Positions 1-8,825 of a DNA stretch of 64,000 nucleotides are shown here, one piece after another (position 1 is the first letter of the stretch; each line of letters starts with the position of its first letter). Location: contig NZ_CP019936.1 of NCBI RefSeq assembly GCF_002009425.1, forward strand, positions 3,459,297 to 3,523,296, read 5' to 3'. Source of the stretch: Thiosocius teredinicola. GTDB lineage: Bacteria; Pseudomonadota; Gammaproteobacteria; Chromatiales; Chromatiaceae. The position numbers and the translations under genes are program-made. The notes under the pieces are model-generated. The model ran no database searches. It was given only the letters and a program-made list of their open reading frames with translations, and had not been told where the DNA came from.

Positions 1-48
1 AGGCTTGCCACACTGAGCGAAGCACACAATGCCAGGTACGCCGAATCA

Positions 49-78
49 GCCCGCAAAGACACCCATTGCGGGCTTTTT
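49..78 (+). terminator. Rho-independent terminator of an upstream gene
   Basis: An 8-bp perfect stem (GCCCGCAA at 49-56 and TTGCGGGC at 66-73) is followed by five T residues. It ends transcription coming from outside the window and insulates the flagellin promoter. Confidence 0.8.
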
Positions 79-125
79 CGTGCCCGGTTGCAAGAATACG
101 CCGTAAAACAAGGCATCTTTCAACC

Positions 126-141
126 TGGCATCTATTTTGCT
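126..141 (+). promoter_or_regulatory. Sigma-54 (RpoN) promoter of the flagellin gene
   Basis: TGGCATCTATTTTGCT matches the -24/-12 consensus TGGCACG-N4-TTGCW, with the GG and GC pairs at the exact required spacing and only two deviations. Transcription would start near 153, leaving a leader of about 70 bases. No convincing sigma-28 site was seen in this leader. Confidence 0.75.
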
Positions 142-223
142 GATTCACTAACAGCGCGCTGATGGCAAGAACCGACAAGAGCCTGCGCCGAATCAAACTA
201 AATTTGGCAATGAGGAATGCAAC

Positions 224-1039
224 ATGCCACAAGTGATTAATACCAACATGATGTCGCTGAACTCGCAGCGCGCATTGAACAACTCGCAGTCCAGCCTGAT
301 GACGTCGGTCGAACGCCTGTCTTCCGGATTGCGCATCAACCGCGCCAAGGACGACGCTGCCGGCCTGGCTATCGCCGAACGCATCACGTCGCAGGTTCGC
401 GGCTTGGAGCAGGCGATGCGCAACGCCAACGACGGCATCTCGATGCTGCAGACCACGGAAGGCGCAATGGACGAGATCACCAACGCCCTGCAGCGTATGC
501 GCGAACTCGCGGTACAAGCGGCGAACGGCACGGTCAACACCACCGACAAGGCATCGCTGAACCAGGAATTCGTGGCATTGTCTGCAGAGATCTCGCGAAT
601 CACCACGTCGACTGAATTCAACGGCACCGATGTATTGAACGGCGGCGCCACGATCACCCTGCAGGTCGGCTTCAAAGACGCTACAGACAACCAGATCTCT
701 ATCACGCTGGCCGACATCACCAGCCTGACGTCACTGGCCGATACGATCACCACGGCAGGCGGTGCGACCGGCGCACTCGCCAAGATCGATGCCGACCTCG
801 ATACCATTTCATCGGCACGCGCCGATATCGGTGCCACGCAGAACCGATTGGAATCGACAATCCGCAACATCGCCAACGTGGTCGAGAACCAGAGCGCCGC
901 GCGCTCACGCGTCCGCGATGCAGACTTTGCCGCAGAAACGGCCAACCTGACGCGTGCGCAGATTCTGCAGCAGGCAGGTACGGCCATGCTGGCACAAGCC
1001 AACCAGATCCCGCAGAACGTTCTGCAACTGTTGGGATAA
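224..1039 (+). CDS. fliC: Flagellin
   Basis: Structural subunit of the flagellar filament, 271 residues. The N-terminal D0/D1 helices are typical (INTNMMSLNSQRALN, then LSSGLRINRAKDDAAGLAIAER), and the C-terminal D1/D0 segment is also classic, ending in NVLQLLG. Only about 90 residues separate the conserved ends, so the surface-exposed D2/D3 part is almost absent and this is among the shorter flagellins. That middle stretch is rich in Thr and Ser, the residues that carry O-linked nonulosonic acids in glycosylated flagellins. The start is preceded by a GAGGAA ribosome binding site. The sigma-54 promoter at 126-141 is the likely driver. The adjoining maf and pse genes suggest this protein is the glycosylation target. 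Confidence 0.97.
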   Translation: MPQVINTNMMSLNSQRALNNSQSSLMTSVERLSSGLRINRAKDDAAGLAIAERITSQVRGLEQAMRNANDGISMLQTTEGAMDEITNALQRMRELAVQAANGTVNTTDKASLNQEFVALSAEISRITTSTEFNGTDVLNGGATITLQVGFKDATDNQISITLADITSLTSLADTITTAGGATGALAKIDADLDTISSARADIGATQNRLESTIRNIANVVENQSAARSRVRDADFAAETANLTRAQILQQAGTAMLAQANQIPQNVLQLLG

Positions 1040-1052
1040 GCATGAGGTAAGA

Positions 1053-1076
1053 ACCGGCCTGTTGCGACGGGCCGGT
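1053..1076. repeat. Inverted repeat after the flagellin gene
   Basis: A perfect 7-bp stem (ACCGGCC at 1053-1059, GGCCGGT at 1070-1076) with a 10-base loop lies 13 bases after the flagellin stop. It has no T tract, so it may be an mRNA-stabilising or weak terminator hairpin. Confidence 0.4.
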
Positions 1077-1255
1077 ACGGTTGACCTCACGCAACTTTTC
1101 GCCAAAGGGTGGGCGGCGGCTTTCGGGCCGTCGTCCAGCCACCTCAAACAAGTCCTTTCACTTGGCGTCGGGCAACGCAGGCACTATGCTCCGCTCAAGA
1201 TGCACGAATCCCATTCAGCTTTCACGCACATTGCTGGCCTGAAGTCGCGACCGAT

Positions 1256-2554
1256 ATGAGCGATATCGCCGCGGAAAACATCGCCCTCCTCCGCAGTCGT
1301 TGGCCACAGCTCGCGGAAAAGATTCTGGCCTCGCCGCCGCCGCAAGACATGCAGTGGGACGAGACGGGTAACCACCCCACCCTGGTCATCGCCGGCGCAC
1401 GGCTGTGGAGCGCCTACGACTCCGACGCCGAAGCACAGATGCAGGCCGGCATGATCCCGCAAGACAGCGAGCATGCCGCGGTCTACGGTATCGGTGGTGC
1501 CGACCTGATCCGCGAACTGCTGCAACGACCGCAGCTCAAGACACTATATGTGATCGTATTGAACACCGGCGTGTTGCATGTTCTGCTGCACTGCCTCGAT
1601 CATCGTGGCTGGCTGCAGGATTCACGTGTGACCCTGGTCGATGGCGCGACGCAAAACAAGGTCCTGCTGCCGTTCGCCGTCATACCGCCGTGCCTGAAGC
1701 TGAGCACACCCGACAACGCCAAGCTGCACGATATGCTCGTCAGCGAACTGATCCTGCCTTTCGAGCGTGAACGCCACCGCCAGCTCGAGCCGTTGCGCAA
1801 GCGCCAGATCGAACAGAATCTCACCTTCGTTGAACAAGACGGCGACGTGCAGGAACTGTTCGACACCCAACCCGGCAGCACGGCATTTGTCGCCATTGCG
1901 GGCCCGACGCTCGCCAAAACCGCCGGCTGGATCAAGCGACATCGCACCGAGGGCATGGTGATCGCCGTGGACGGTGCACTGAAACCCCTGCTCGATGAAG
2001 GCATCACGCCGGACATCGTGGTCAGTGTCGACGACAACCGCGAAACAATCCTGCGCTACTTTCAGATCGATCTCGAACCATGCCGTGACGCACGGCTGGT
2101 GTATACGCCGCTGGTACACAACGACATCCTCAAGCTGTGGCCGGGCAGACGGCTCACCAGCTATACCTTCGAGTCGATCTATCACGACGTGAAAGCGCGC
2201 TTCCCCAAGGGCGAGCTGTTCGTCGCAGGATCGGTGTCGCATCCTGCGGTCGACCTCGCGGCAAAGATCGGTGCGCAAACCATTTACCTGTTCGGTGCGG
2301 ATTTCGGTTTCCCCGGCGGTAAGATCCACGCGAACACCGAGGCGCCAGCCGATTTCTATGCCGCCGCATCACAGGCCGGCGCATCGGCGATGGACGGTCA
2401 CGGTAAACGCATTCCAACGATGACCAGCTTCAACGGTTACCGACTCGGGCTGGAGCATTACATCGGGCGCAATTCCGCTATTCGCTTCATCAATGCAAGT
2501 CGCGACGGCGCTCATATCCAGGGCACGACCTATCTCGAGGATACAGCGGCGTGA
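1256..2554 (+). CDS. Maf-type flagellin glycosyltransferase (DUF115 / MAF_flag10)
   Basis: Motility-associated-factor family protein of 432 residues. In the known family these cytoplasmic enzymes transfer activated pseudaminic or legionaminic acid to Ser/Thr of flagellin. The core of the MAF_flag10 domain is visible: IAGPTLAKTAGWIKRH near residue 215, followed by VIAVDGALKPLLDEGI and PDIVVSVDDN, then a C-terminal LFGADFGFPGGKIHANT segment where other members have a Gly-Asp-Leu-Ala-like motif and the 'tHa' signature. The start MSDIAAEN is chosen because the upstream in-frame extension reads as non-protein-like sequence. The next gene overlaps it by 4 bases (GTGA). Position directly after flagellin agrees with the role. 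Confidence 0.88.
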   Translation: MSDIAAENIALLRSRWPQLAEKILASPPPQDMQWDETGNHPTLVIAGARLWSAYDSDAEAQMQAGMIPQDSEHAAVYGIGGADLIRELLQRPQLKTLYVIVLNTGVLHVLLHCLDHRGWLQDSRVTLVDGATQNKVLLPFAVIPPCLKLSTPDNAKLHDMLVSELILPFERERHRQLEPLRKRQIEQNLTFVEQDGDVQELFDTQPGSTAFVAIAGPTLAKTAGWIKRHRTEGMVIAVDGALKPLLDEGITPDIVVSVDDNRETILRYFQIDLEPCRDARLVYTPLVHNDILKLWPGRRLTSYTFESIYHDVKARFPKGELFVAGSVSHPAVDLAAKIGAQTIYLFGADFGFPGGKIHANTEAPADFYAAASQAGASAMDGHGKRIPTMTSFNGYRLGLEHYIGRNSAIRFINASRDGAHIQGTTYLEDTAA

Positions 2555-3915
2555 TTCTGGGCAGCGAGTGCGTGTTCTACAACGACTACTACGAGACCTT
2601 GCGCGGTCTGCGTTGCGCAGAGATCGGACGTGCCAACACCCATCTCGAGCGCTTCATCGACCTGCTGGCGATACAACTGCAACGCATGAGTCCCAATGCG
2701 CAGCAGAAGGCGCTGCTGTGCATCAACACCATGCTGGCGGCCAGACAACGCGATGACAGTATCGGCCTCGCCGATTGTCTGCAGTACGAGTTGCCGCAGA
2801 CCCTGGAAGAGGCCGAGTTCAGCCCGACGTTGCTGAACGTCGACCTGTTGCAACGGCTGCGCGCGATACCCAAACCGACCGGCGATGCCGGTGATACCGA
2901 AAGAATCGCTGCCGAGCTGCGTTCGATCTACCGCGAGTTTCCGCAAGCGCAAGGCCTGGCCACCTACTACGCCAGCCAGGTCTACCTGTTCGAGCAGTTC
3001 GATGATGCCGCCACGCTGATTGCACTCGATGAAAGCGAAGGCCGCCTGACGGCTGCCGGTTCCTACATCCGCGCTATTGCTCTGGGCAAGGCGTCCGATG
3101 CCAATATGCCGCAGTCGCGCGCCGAAATCGCGGCTGCCTACCAAGCTTGTGCCGCGTTGCGCGACGGCAACATCCAACTGGGATGGTTCAAGGCCGAACG
3201 TGGCGATTGGCCCACCGCATTGCAGTTGATGCAGGAAGACATCGAGCAGGGTCGCACCGGTGCCACCGGCATCGCCGACGTCGGTTTCGCCCTCGCCCAC
3301 CTTGAGGACTGGGCAAACGCACGCACCGCGGTCGAAGAGGCCTACAAAGCCGACGAGAGCATGACCGATCGTTTCGGCTGGATGGGTTGGATCGGCTACC
3401 TGAAAGGCAAAGGCACCGCGTTTTTTGCCGATTGCCTGCGCGAAGATGAAACGCGCGACCGCACCTGGATCTGGGGACAGGTATTCGCCGGCTGCCTCGC
3501 CGCCGCGCGAGGCGATGCCGCGAAGGCCGAGGCTGAGATCGACGCCGCGTACACCGAACTGCCGGGAAAGCACAGTTGGTACTGCGCCATCGGCTGGCTG
3601 CTGATCCGCTCCGGCGATACCGCAACCGGCTGCAGGTTGATGCAGCGCGACCTGGATCAGGACGCCATGCCGCACTTCTGGAAACCGGCGTACGCGATCG
3701 CCCAGGCAATCCACGGCCAACGCGATCAGGCCTCGGATACCGTCGCCGCAATCTCGGAGCGATACCGTACGAAACCGTTCTTCCCGATCGGTTACTGGCA
3801 TGTACCCGACGCCTGGATGACGTTCGAAACGTTGCAGCGTTGTGTCGAAGAAATAAGCGATTTTTCGCAACTGGCCAGTTACTCCGAACCGGCTAAACTA
3901 GATAACGACAGCTAA
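2551..3915 (+). CDS. TPR-like helical repeat protein, translationally coupled to Maf
   Basis: A 454-residue soluble protein with no signal peptide. It starts at a GTG that overlaps the Maf stop codon (GTGA), so the two are probably translated together. From about residue 110 the sequence is made of Ala/Leu-rich paired helices of the TPR kind (for example AEIAAAYQACAALRDGN, FALAHLEDWANARTAVEEA and GDAAKAEAEIDAAYTEL). The first 100 residues (ECVFYNDYYETLRGLR onward) look like the helical tail found after the MAF domain in some single-chain Maf proteins, so this may be a split-off C-terminal partner. It could present flagellin or organise the glycosyltransferases. No catalytic motif was recognised. 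Confidence 0.7.
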   Translation: MILGSECVFYNDYYETLRGLRCAEIGRANTHLERFIDLLAIQLQRMSPNAQQKALLCINTMLAARQRDDSIGLADCLQYELPQTLEEAEFSPTLLNVDLLQRLRAIPKPTGDAGDTERIAAELRSIYREFPQAQGLATYYASQVYLFEQFDDAATLIALDESEGRLTAAGSYIRAIALGKASDANMPQSRAEIAAAYQACAALRDGNIQLGWFKAERGDWPTALQLMQEDIEQGRTGATGIADVGFALAHLEDWANARTAVEEAYKADESMTDRFGWMGWIGYLKGKGTAFFADCLREDETRDRTWIWGQVFAGCLAAARGDAAKAEAEIDAAYTELPGKHSWYCAIGWLLIRSGDTATGCRLMQRDLDQDAMPHFWKPAYAIAQAIHGQRDQASDTVAAISERYRTKPFFPIGYWHVPDAWMTFETLQRCVEEISDFSQLASYSEPAKLDNDS

Positions 3916-3954
3916 ACTGACTTTTTGTATCAAGGACTTAGAAGGCCCAATTTG

Positions 3955-4890
3955 ATGAATCTCGCTGATGAAGTCATTCAATCGATGGTGTACCCCGGCA
4001 ACGAAAGACCGTTTATCTGGCATGGCGGTATCCTGCAGATCTGGGTGACACGCGCCTGCGACCAGGCGTGCTTCGGCTGCACCCAGGGAAGCAACCTGCG
4101 CGGCAAGCCCGGGATGATCACGCTCGAACAGTTCGAGCAGGCAGTGAGCTCCTTGCGCAACTACTTCGGCGTGGTCGGCATGTTCGGCGGCAATCCCGCG
4201 ATCCATCCACAGTTCGAGGAACTGTGCGCGATCATGAAGAAGTACATCCCCTTCGAACGCCGTGGGTTATGGTGCAACCACCCGCGCGGTAAAGGCGCCA
4301 TCTGCCGCGACACCTTCAACCCCGAGGTGTCGAATCTGAATGTCCACATGGATCAAGAGGCCTGGGACGAGTTCGTGCGCGACTGGCCCGAGAGCGAACC
4401 CCGATTGAAGGGCCTCGACGAAGATGCACTGCACACCCCGCCGTTCGCCGCCTTGATCGATCACTACCCGGATGAAAACCAGCGCTGGGAAAAGATCCGC
4501 GGCTGCGACATCAACCGTAACTGGTCGGCAATGGTCTGCGTGGTACGCGGCAAGGTGCGCGGTTATTTCTGCGAGATCGCCGGCGCACAGGCCATGCTGC
4601 ACGCCGACAATCCCGATTGGCCGGACCTGGGGGTCGAGGTGACTGACGATTGGTGGCGCAAGGGCCCCGAGGCATTTGCCGATCAGGTCAGATGGCACTG
4701 CCACCGTTGCGGTATCCCGATGCGCGAAGATCCGGTCAAGGCGATCGGCGACACTCATGAAAAGTGCAGCCCGACGCATGCCGCGATCTATCGACCGAAG
4801 GTCAAAGACCGTCCGGTGCTGGTGCTCGACGAAGTGCACGAGGCCGAACGCTACGCCACCCAATACCTGTCGACCGAAGCGGCGCGTTGA
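3955..4890 (+). CDS. Radical SAM protein in the flagellin-glycan cluster
   Basis: A 311-residue protein with the radical SAM cluster motif CxxxCxxC (Cys35, Cys39, Cys42 in ACDQACFGCTQ), a short 'GGNP' segment that matches the SAM-contacting GGEP motif, and later cysteines (GCDIN, CVVRGKVRGYFC, CHRCG) resembling the SPASM/Twitch region that binds auxiliary clusters. It starts at the ATG 10 bases after a GAAGG ribosome binding site; an in-frame TTG 30 bases upstream is less likely. The substrate is unknown. Its position between maf and glycosyltransferases suggests it modifies a sugar or a flagellin side chain. Confidence 0.75.
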   Translation: MNLADEVIQSMVYPGNERPFIWHGGILQIWVTRACDQACFGCTQGSNLRGKPGMITLEQFEQAVSSLRNYFGVVGMFGGNPAIHPQFEELCAIMKKYIPFERRGLWCNHPRGKGAICRDTFNPEVSNLNVHMDQEAWDEFVRDWPESEPRLKGLDEDALHTPPFAALIDHYPDENQRWEKIRGCDINRNWSAMVCVVRGKVRGYFCEIAGAQAMLHADNPDWPDLGVEVTDDWWRKGPEAFADQVRWHCHRCGIPMREDPVKAIGDTHEKCSPTHAAIYRPKVKDRPVLVLDEVHEAERYATQYLSTEAAR

Positions 4891-5041
4891 CCTTGAGATG
4901 GCACGAACCCCGAACCTTCATCGATAACCGTTCGATGCCGCGGGCGACCGCTGGGGTTTCACAAGCCGTCGACCGCTGGTGCACGCTCCTGCCCAGCAGC
5001 AGACGCTACGCCGTTATGGATTCGCAATAGAAAACCGAAAC

Positions 5042-6073
5042 ATGCCAAAACCCTACTTGATCGTCATGTGTTCACCCGACCGCGACCGTTTCACCACGCG
5101 GCGGGCGATGGGTTCGATCAAAGCCACCGATCTTTCCAAGGCGGAATTCTGGCTGATCGACAACAACTACAACACCGGCTTCAGTCATCCCGTCGTGATG
5201 AACCGTGCGCTCGAGGTCGCGGCCAAGCGCGGCCAATCCGTGATCTTTCTCGACGACGATATCGAGATCACGACCTACGACTGGATCGATCAGCTGGAAA
5301 GTGCGACGCAGGCAACCGGCGCCGACATCGCCAGCTGCCGCCACGTCTGGGACAACGGCGAGACCAATCACGAAGGCTATTGGATCGATCAGAGCGGCAT
5401 GGTCGCGCCGATCATCGGCGCGCAGCATCACTATGCGCCCAACCACGCAGGTGCCGCCTATGTGCCCTCATTGTGCAGCGCACTGATGCTGGTACACAAC
5501 CCCAAGCACTACCATTTCGATACCGGTTACCTGAAGTATCAGCAGGATCTCGACATCTGTCTGCAGGCGTGGGAACGGGACAGGCCCGTGATCTGCTTGC
5601 TCGATCTGAAGATCATGCACCATGCAGGTTCGACCGGTGAACGTCATGAGAACTTCGTGCAGCGACTGCAGGCCGACAGCGTGTTCTTCGCCAACAAGTG
5701 GCGCCACCTGCTACCGACGCTGATGGACCGACCGGAGCTGTCGCACCTGCGTGATTATCAGCCCGGCTCGAACTACTGGCGCAATCTGTATCGCAAGGCT
5801 TCGCTGCTGAAGTCCGTCGACCGCGAAGCGGCACAGGCGGTGTTTGCCGATATCGCGCGCAACTGTTTCGACGAGTCGATGCGCAGCGGCGCGAACTATC
5901 ACCTGTACACGCTCACCGAGGATCTGTCTGCATTGTCGAGCTGCCTCGCACTCAATCCATGCCACCGTGCAGCGCGCGAGATCCTGCGCGAGAAAACGCC
6001 AAACAGCACCGCAGATCACAAGGCCTGCACGCACGGCTTCGACTGCGCGCACTGCCAACTCGGATCACGTTAG
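5042..6073 (+). CDS. GT2 family glycosyltransferase (first of a tandem pair)
   Basis: A GT-A fold glycosyltransferase of 343 residues. The nucleotide-sugar end reads YLIVMCSPDRDRF, and the metal-binding triad is DDD at residues 71-73 in VIFLDDDIEI. The C-terminal third (NYWRNLYRKASLLKSVDREA onward) is helical and shared with the next gene, and the tail is Cys/His-rich (CTHGFDCAHC). The start MPKPYLIV is selected over an upstream in-frame ATG at 4979 because homology to the neighbour begins here. The gap to the next gene is 10 bases. It probably adds a sugar to flagellin or builds the attached glycan. Donor and acceptor cannot be read from the sequence. Confidence 0.82.
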   Translation: MPKPYLIVMCSPDRDRFTTRRAMGSIKATDLSKAEFWLIDNNYNTGFSHPVVMNRALEVAAKRGQSVIFLDDDIEITTYDWIDQLESATQATGADIASCRHVWDNGETNHEGYWIDQSGMVAPIIGAQHHYAPNHAGAAYVPSLCSALMLVHNPKHYHFDTGYLKYQQDLDICLQAWERDRPVICLLDLKIMHHAGSTGERHENFVQRLQADSVFFANKWRHLLPTLMDRPELSHLRDYQPGSNYWRNLYRKASLLKSVDREAAQAVFADIARNCFDESMRSGANYHLYTLTEDLSALSSCLALNPCHRAAREILREKTPNSTADHKACTHGFDCAHCQLGSR

Positions 6074-6083
6074 GAATCCATGA

Positions 6084-7052
6084 ATGAACGATAAGCTGAT
6101 CGCCCTTTGCACCCCGGACGCCTACCGTCCGTCGGCCAAGGCGCTCATTGCCGGCATCAAGGCGACGAATCTCGCCAATACCGATCTCATCATCCTCGAT
6201 AACGGTTACGACGCCGATTTCCAGCATGCCGAGACGATGAATGCCGTCCTCGATTATGCCGACGATCAATGGGTGTTCTTCATCGACGACGACGTGCTGA
6301 TCGACACGCCCGACTGGTTGAACACCCTGTTATCGACAGCGCAGGAGATGGATGCCGCCGTGATCGGCTGCACGCACACCTATCGCTCGGGCGAGATCAA
6401 TCACAGCGGGGCCTTGATCCACGACGACGGCAGCACCGAACTGATGCGCGAGCCGTTCGGCAAGGCGCGCTACATACCTGCCGTCAGCAGTGCCGTGGTC
6501 GGCATCCGGCCGGGCACCGGGCTGCGCTTTGATACCCGCTACGCCAAGTACCAACACGACCTCGATCTTTGTGTCAGCGCCTGGCAGCAAGGCCTCAAGG
6601 TCGCGGTGACCCCGCAGCTGTCGGTGGTTCACGACATGGCGGGCTACTATTCCACGCTGAGCGCACCGGCGGTCGCCTACCAGGCAGACAGCCAATTGTT
6701 TCGCGACAAATGGGCAGGCTTCTGCCGCGACGGGCTGTACCGTGTCGCCGAACTTGAAACCTTCCAGCCCCAGGCGCACGGGCCGAACTGGGAGGTTCGA
6801 TACAACGAGGCCTCCGCCTGCAAACGCGACGACCCGACCCAGGCTGCGCACGGATTTCAGGCCCTTGTCGAAAGCTGCCCGTACCCGCACCTCGTGGCCG
6901 GCGCCCATTTTCACCTGTTCGAACTGACCCGGGATATCGATCATCTGCGATCCTGCGTGGCGATCAACCCGCTGCACGGCAAGGCGCAATCCATGCTCTC
7001 GCAGCACGAGCAGAGCGGCATCGGCGAACCGCGCGAGGCCGAACGCGCCTGA
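6084..7052 (+). CDS. GT2 family glycosyltransferase (second of a tandem pair)
   Basis: A 322-residue paralogue of the preceding gene. Collinear matches run the whole length: IKATNLANTDLIILDN, FFIDDDVLID with the DDD metal site at 68-70, GEINHSGALI, KYQHDLDLCVSAW, and a C-terminal block ending in LRSCVAINPLHGKA, which corresponds to the LSSCLALNPCHRAA of its neighbour. The two probably arose by tandem duplication and now act on successive steps or different donors. No signal peptide or membrane segment is present, so it acts in the cytoplasm, as expected for flagellin glycosylation before export. Confidence 0.82.
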   Translation: MNDKLIALCTPDAYRPSAKALIAGIKATNLANTDLIILDNGYDADFQHAETMNAVLDYADDQWVFFIDDDVLIDTPDWLNTLLSTAQEMDAAVIGCTHTYRSGEINHSGALIHDDGSTELMREPFGKARYIPAVSSAVVGIRPGTGLRFDTRYAKYQHDLDLCVSAWQQGLKVAVTPQLSVVHDMAGYYSTLSAPAVAYQADSQLFRDKWAGFCRDGLYRVAELETFQPQAHGPNWEVRYNEASACKRDDPTQAAHGFQALVESCPYPHLVAGAHFHLFELTRDIDHLRSCVAINPLHGKAQSMLSQHEQSGIGEPREAERA

Positions 7053-7169
7053 CCGGGGCGCGCTGTGTTTAAACAAATTTGGATATGTACCGATCACTAC
7101 CTAACAGGCAATCAACGCTGCGCATCGCAAACGCGGCCTGAAGCAGTAGTAACGGGAGAACTCATCAAC

Positions 7170-8756
7170 GTGGTCATCGATTTCTCAGTCATCGAACAGT
7201 TCGAGGAAGGCAAGCCGTTCTTTCCACAGCACCTTCCGGTTTTCGCGAACTCACCGTCGCGCAACGTGGTGCTGCTCGAATTGTTGGTCGACTACCTGAA
7301 GAAGCGTGACGACGATGGCCCGGTGCGCATCCTCGAGATAGGCGCACGCGCCGGGGCTTCTGCGCTCGCATGGGTAGAAGGCATCAACACCCACAACCAC
7401 GGCTTGGGCGAGGTGCTGTGCGTGGATATGTGGTTCAAGCTCGGTCCACAGGACGACGTGTTCTTTTCGATCTTCCGGCACAACATCAAGGCCACCGATT
7501 CGCAAGACCTGGTGGTGCCGATCATCGGCGACAGCCAAAAGGTATTGCCTTCCCTGCCCCACGAGCACTTCGACCTGATCTATATCGACGGCGCCCATTG
7601 TTACTCGATCTGCACGACCGACATGGCCAATGCGAAACGGCTGATCAAACCCGGCGGCATCATCTGCGGTGACGATCTCGAAGTGCAATACAAAGACTGC
7701 GACACCACGCTGCTCGACAAGCTGAAAGAACAGGATGCGGCGATGGAACCCTCTCCCTGGCATCCCGGTGTCACCAAAGCGGTGTACGAAAACTTCGGTA
7801 CAGTGAAACCCTATCTCGGCGTGTGGGCCGTGCAGAAAGCTGAAGGCGACAGGTTCGACGTGATCGATGTCGAACAGGTACCGATCACGGCCGTACCGGC
7901 CTACTTTCCCGATTGGGCGGTCAATGTCGCCAAACGTGATCTGGGGCTGGACACATCACCCTCCGTGCTGGTCGAACACCATGTCGAATTCATTGCCGGC
8001 GCCACGCCTGCACCTGCGCTGAAGGCCGGTAACGGCGACGAACTCGCCGTCGTGGATTTCACTAGCGCAGCGACACCGACAGCGCCGATCTCACTCGGCG
8101 AGATCTCCGCCCTGCAAACGGATGCGACCGCGTGGACGATCGCCAGCGTGAACGGCGACCCGGAACTCTATCTGAGCCGCGACGCGCGCTGCGGCCTGAC
8201 GATCTCGGTACTGAACCCGAAAGGGACAACGGACATCGGCATCCAGATGCCAATCGACAGTATCGACGCTTGGCGCGACAAAGAGATCGAACTGCACGCC
8301 TGTCTGCGTACTGACGGCGCTGCGCAGCTCAATCTGTATGATGGCGTGCTCGGTTTCGGTGACAACGACGTGCCCGCAGATGCCACTTGGCAGACGGTAA
8401 GCTGGCGAACCTTCCTGCCGCAGGACGCGACATGCTTCTTTCCACAGATCCGACTACACGGTACACGTGGCGCGATCGCGCCCGGCACCCAGATATCGAT
8501 CGCCTGGTTGAAGATCGACACCACGCAACGTGACGCGTCGGTGGCACAGGTGGCAGACATGCACCTGCAGCGCGCATTGCACTACCTGGTTGGCGGCGCG
8601 TTCGACAAGGCTGGGAGCGCCATGGCCGATGCTGTCGCCCATTGTGTCGACGTCGAAGCCCTCGCTGCGAGTATCCAAGCCAACGGCTTCGTCGATCCGC
8701 TGTTCCGTTCACAGGCATTGGAGTTACTCAACGAACACAGCGCGATCTCGGCATAG
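7170..8756 (+). CDS. Class I SAM methyltransferase with C-terminal beta-sandwich-like domain
   Basis: A 528-residue protein. The SAM-binding loop EIGARAGAS is at residues 56-64 and the acidic second motif is YIDGAHCY near residue 140, as in the Methyltransf_24 type. This is followed by a partly helical link and, from about residue 310, a Thr/Asp-rich beta-strand region (ISVLNPKG, EIELHACLRTDG, WQTVSWRTFLPQ) that resembles carbohydrate-binding jelly rolls. The last 70 residues are helical. The GTG start at 7170 is chosen for its GGGAGA ribosome binding site; an ATG-less upstream extension to 7065 reads poorly. Likely role: O- or N-methylation of a glycan sugar in this cluster. The substrate is inferred from context only. 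Confidence 0.72.
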   Translation: MVIDFSVIEQFEEGKPFFPQHLPVFANSPSRNVVLLELLVDYLKKRDDDGPVRILEIGARAGASALAWVEGINTHNHGLGEVLCVDMWFKLGPQDDVFFSIFRHNIKATDSQDLVVPIIGDSQKVLPSLPHEHFDLIYIDGAHCYSICTTDMANAKRLIKPGGIICGDDLEVQYKDCDTTLLDKLKEQDAAMEPSPWHPGVTKAVYENFGTVKPYLGVWAVQKAEGDRFDVIDVEQVPITAVPAYFPDWAVNVAKRDLGLDTSPSVLVEHHVEFIAGATPAPALKAGNGDELAVVDFTSAATPTAPISLGEISALQTDATAWTIASVNGDPELYLSRDARCGLTISVLNPKGTTDIGIQMPIDSIDAWRDKEIELHACLRTDGAAQLNLYDGVLGFGDNDVPADATWQTVSWRTFLPQDATCFFPQIRLHGTRGAIAPGTQISIAWLKIDTTQRDASVAQVADMHLQRALHYLVGGAFDKAGSAMADAVAHCVDVEALAASIQANGFVDPLFRSQALELLNEHSAISA

Positions 8757-8825
8757 ATTGACGGTGCTCGCGATGCGCGCTGCAGGCATTCAATCGCGAA
8801 CCGCTCGTCCGGCAGCAAACGCGAT

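Noticed and set aside
205-220. Second sigma-54-like sequence directly before the flagellin start
   Set aside because: The GG-GC spacing is one base too long, and the sequence overlaps the ribosome binding site.
193-1002. Long open frame on the - strand opposite the flagellin gene
   Set aside because: Ser/Arg/Val-rich composition of a mirror frame, no family resemblance, and the + strand is certain flagellin.
2530-3870. 446-codon open frame on the - strand opposite the repeat protein
   Set aside because: It is a mirror frame of a GC-rich gene; the + strand frame has TPR-like helices and a translational overlap with maf.
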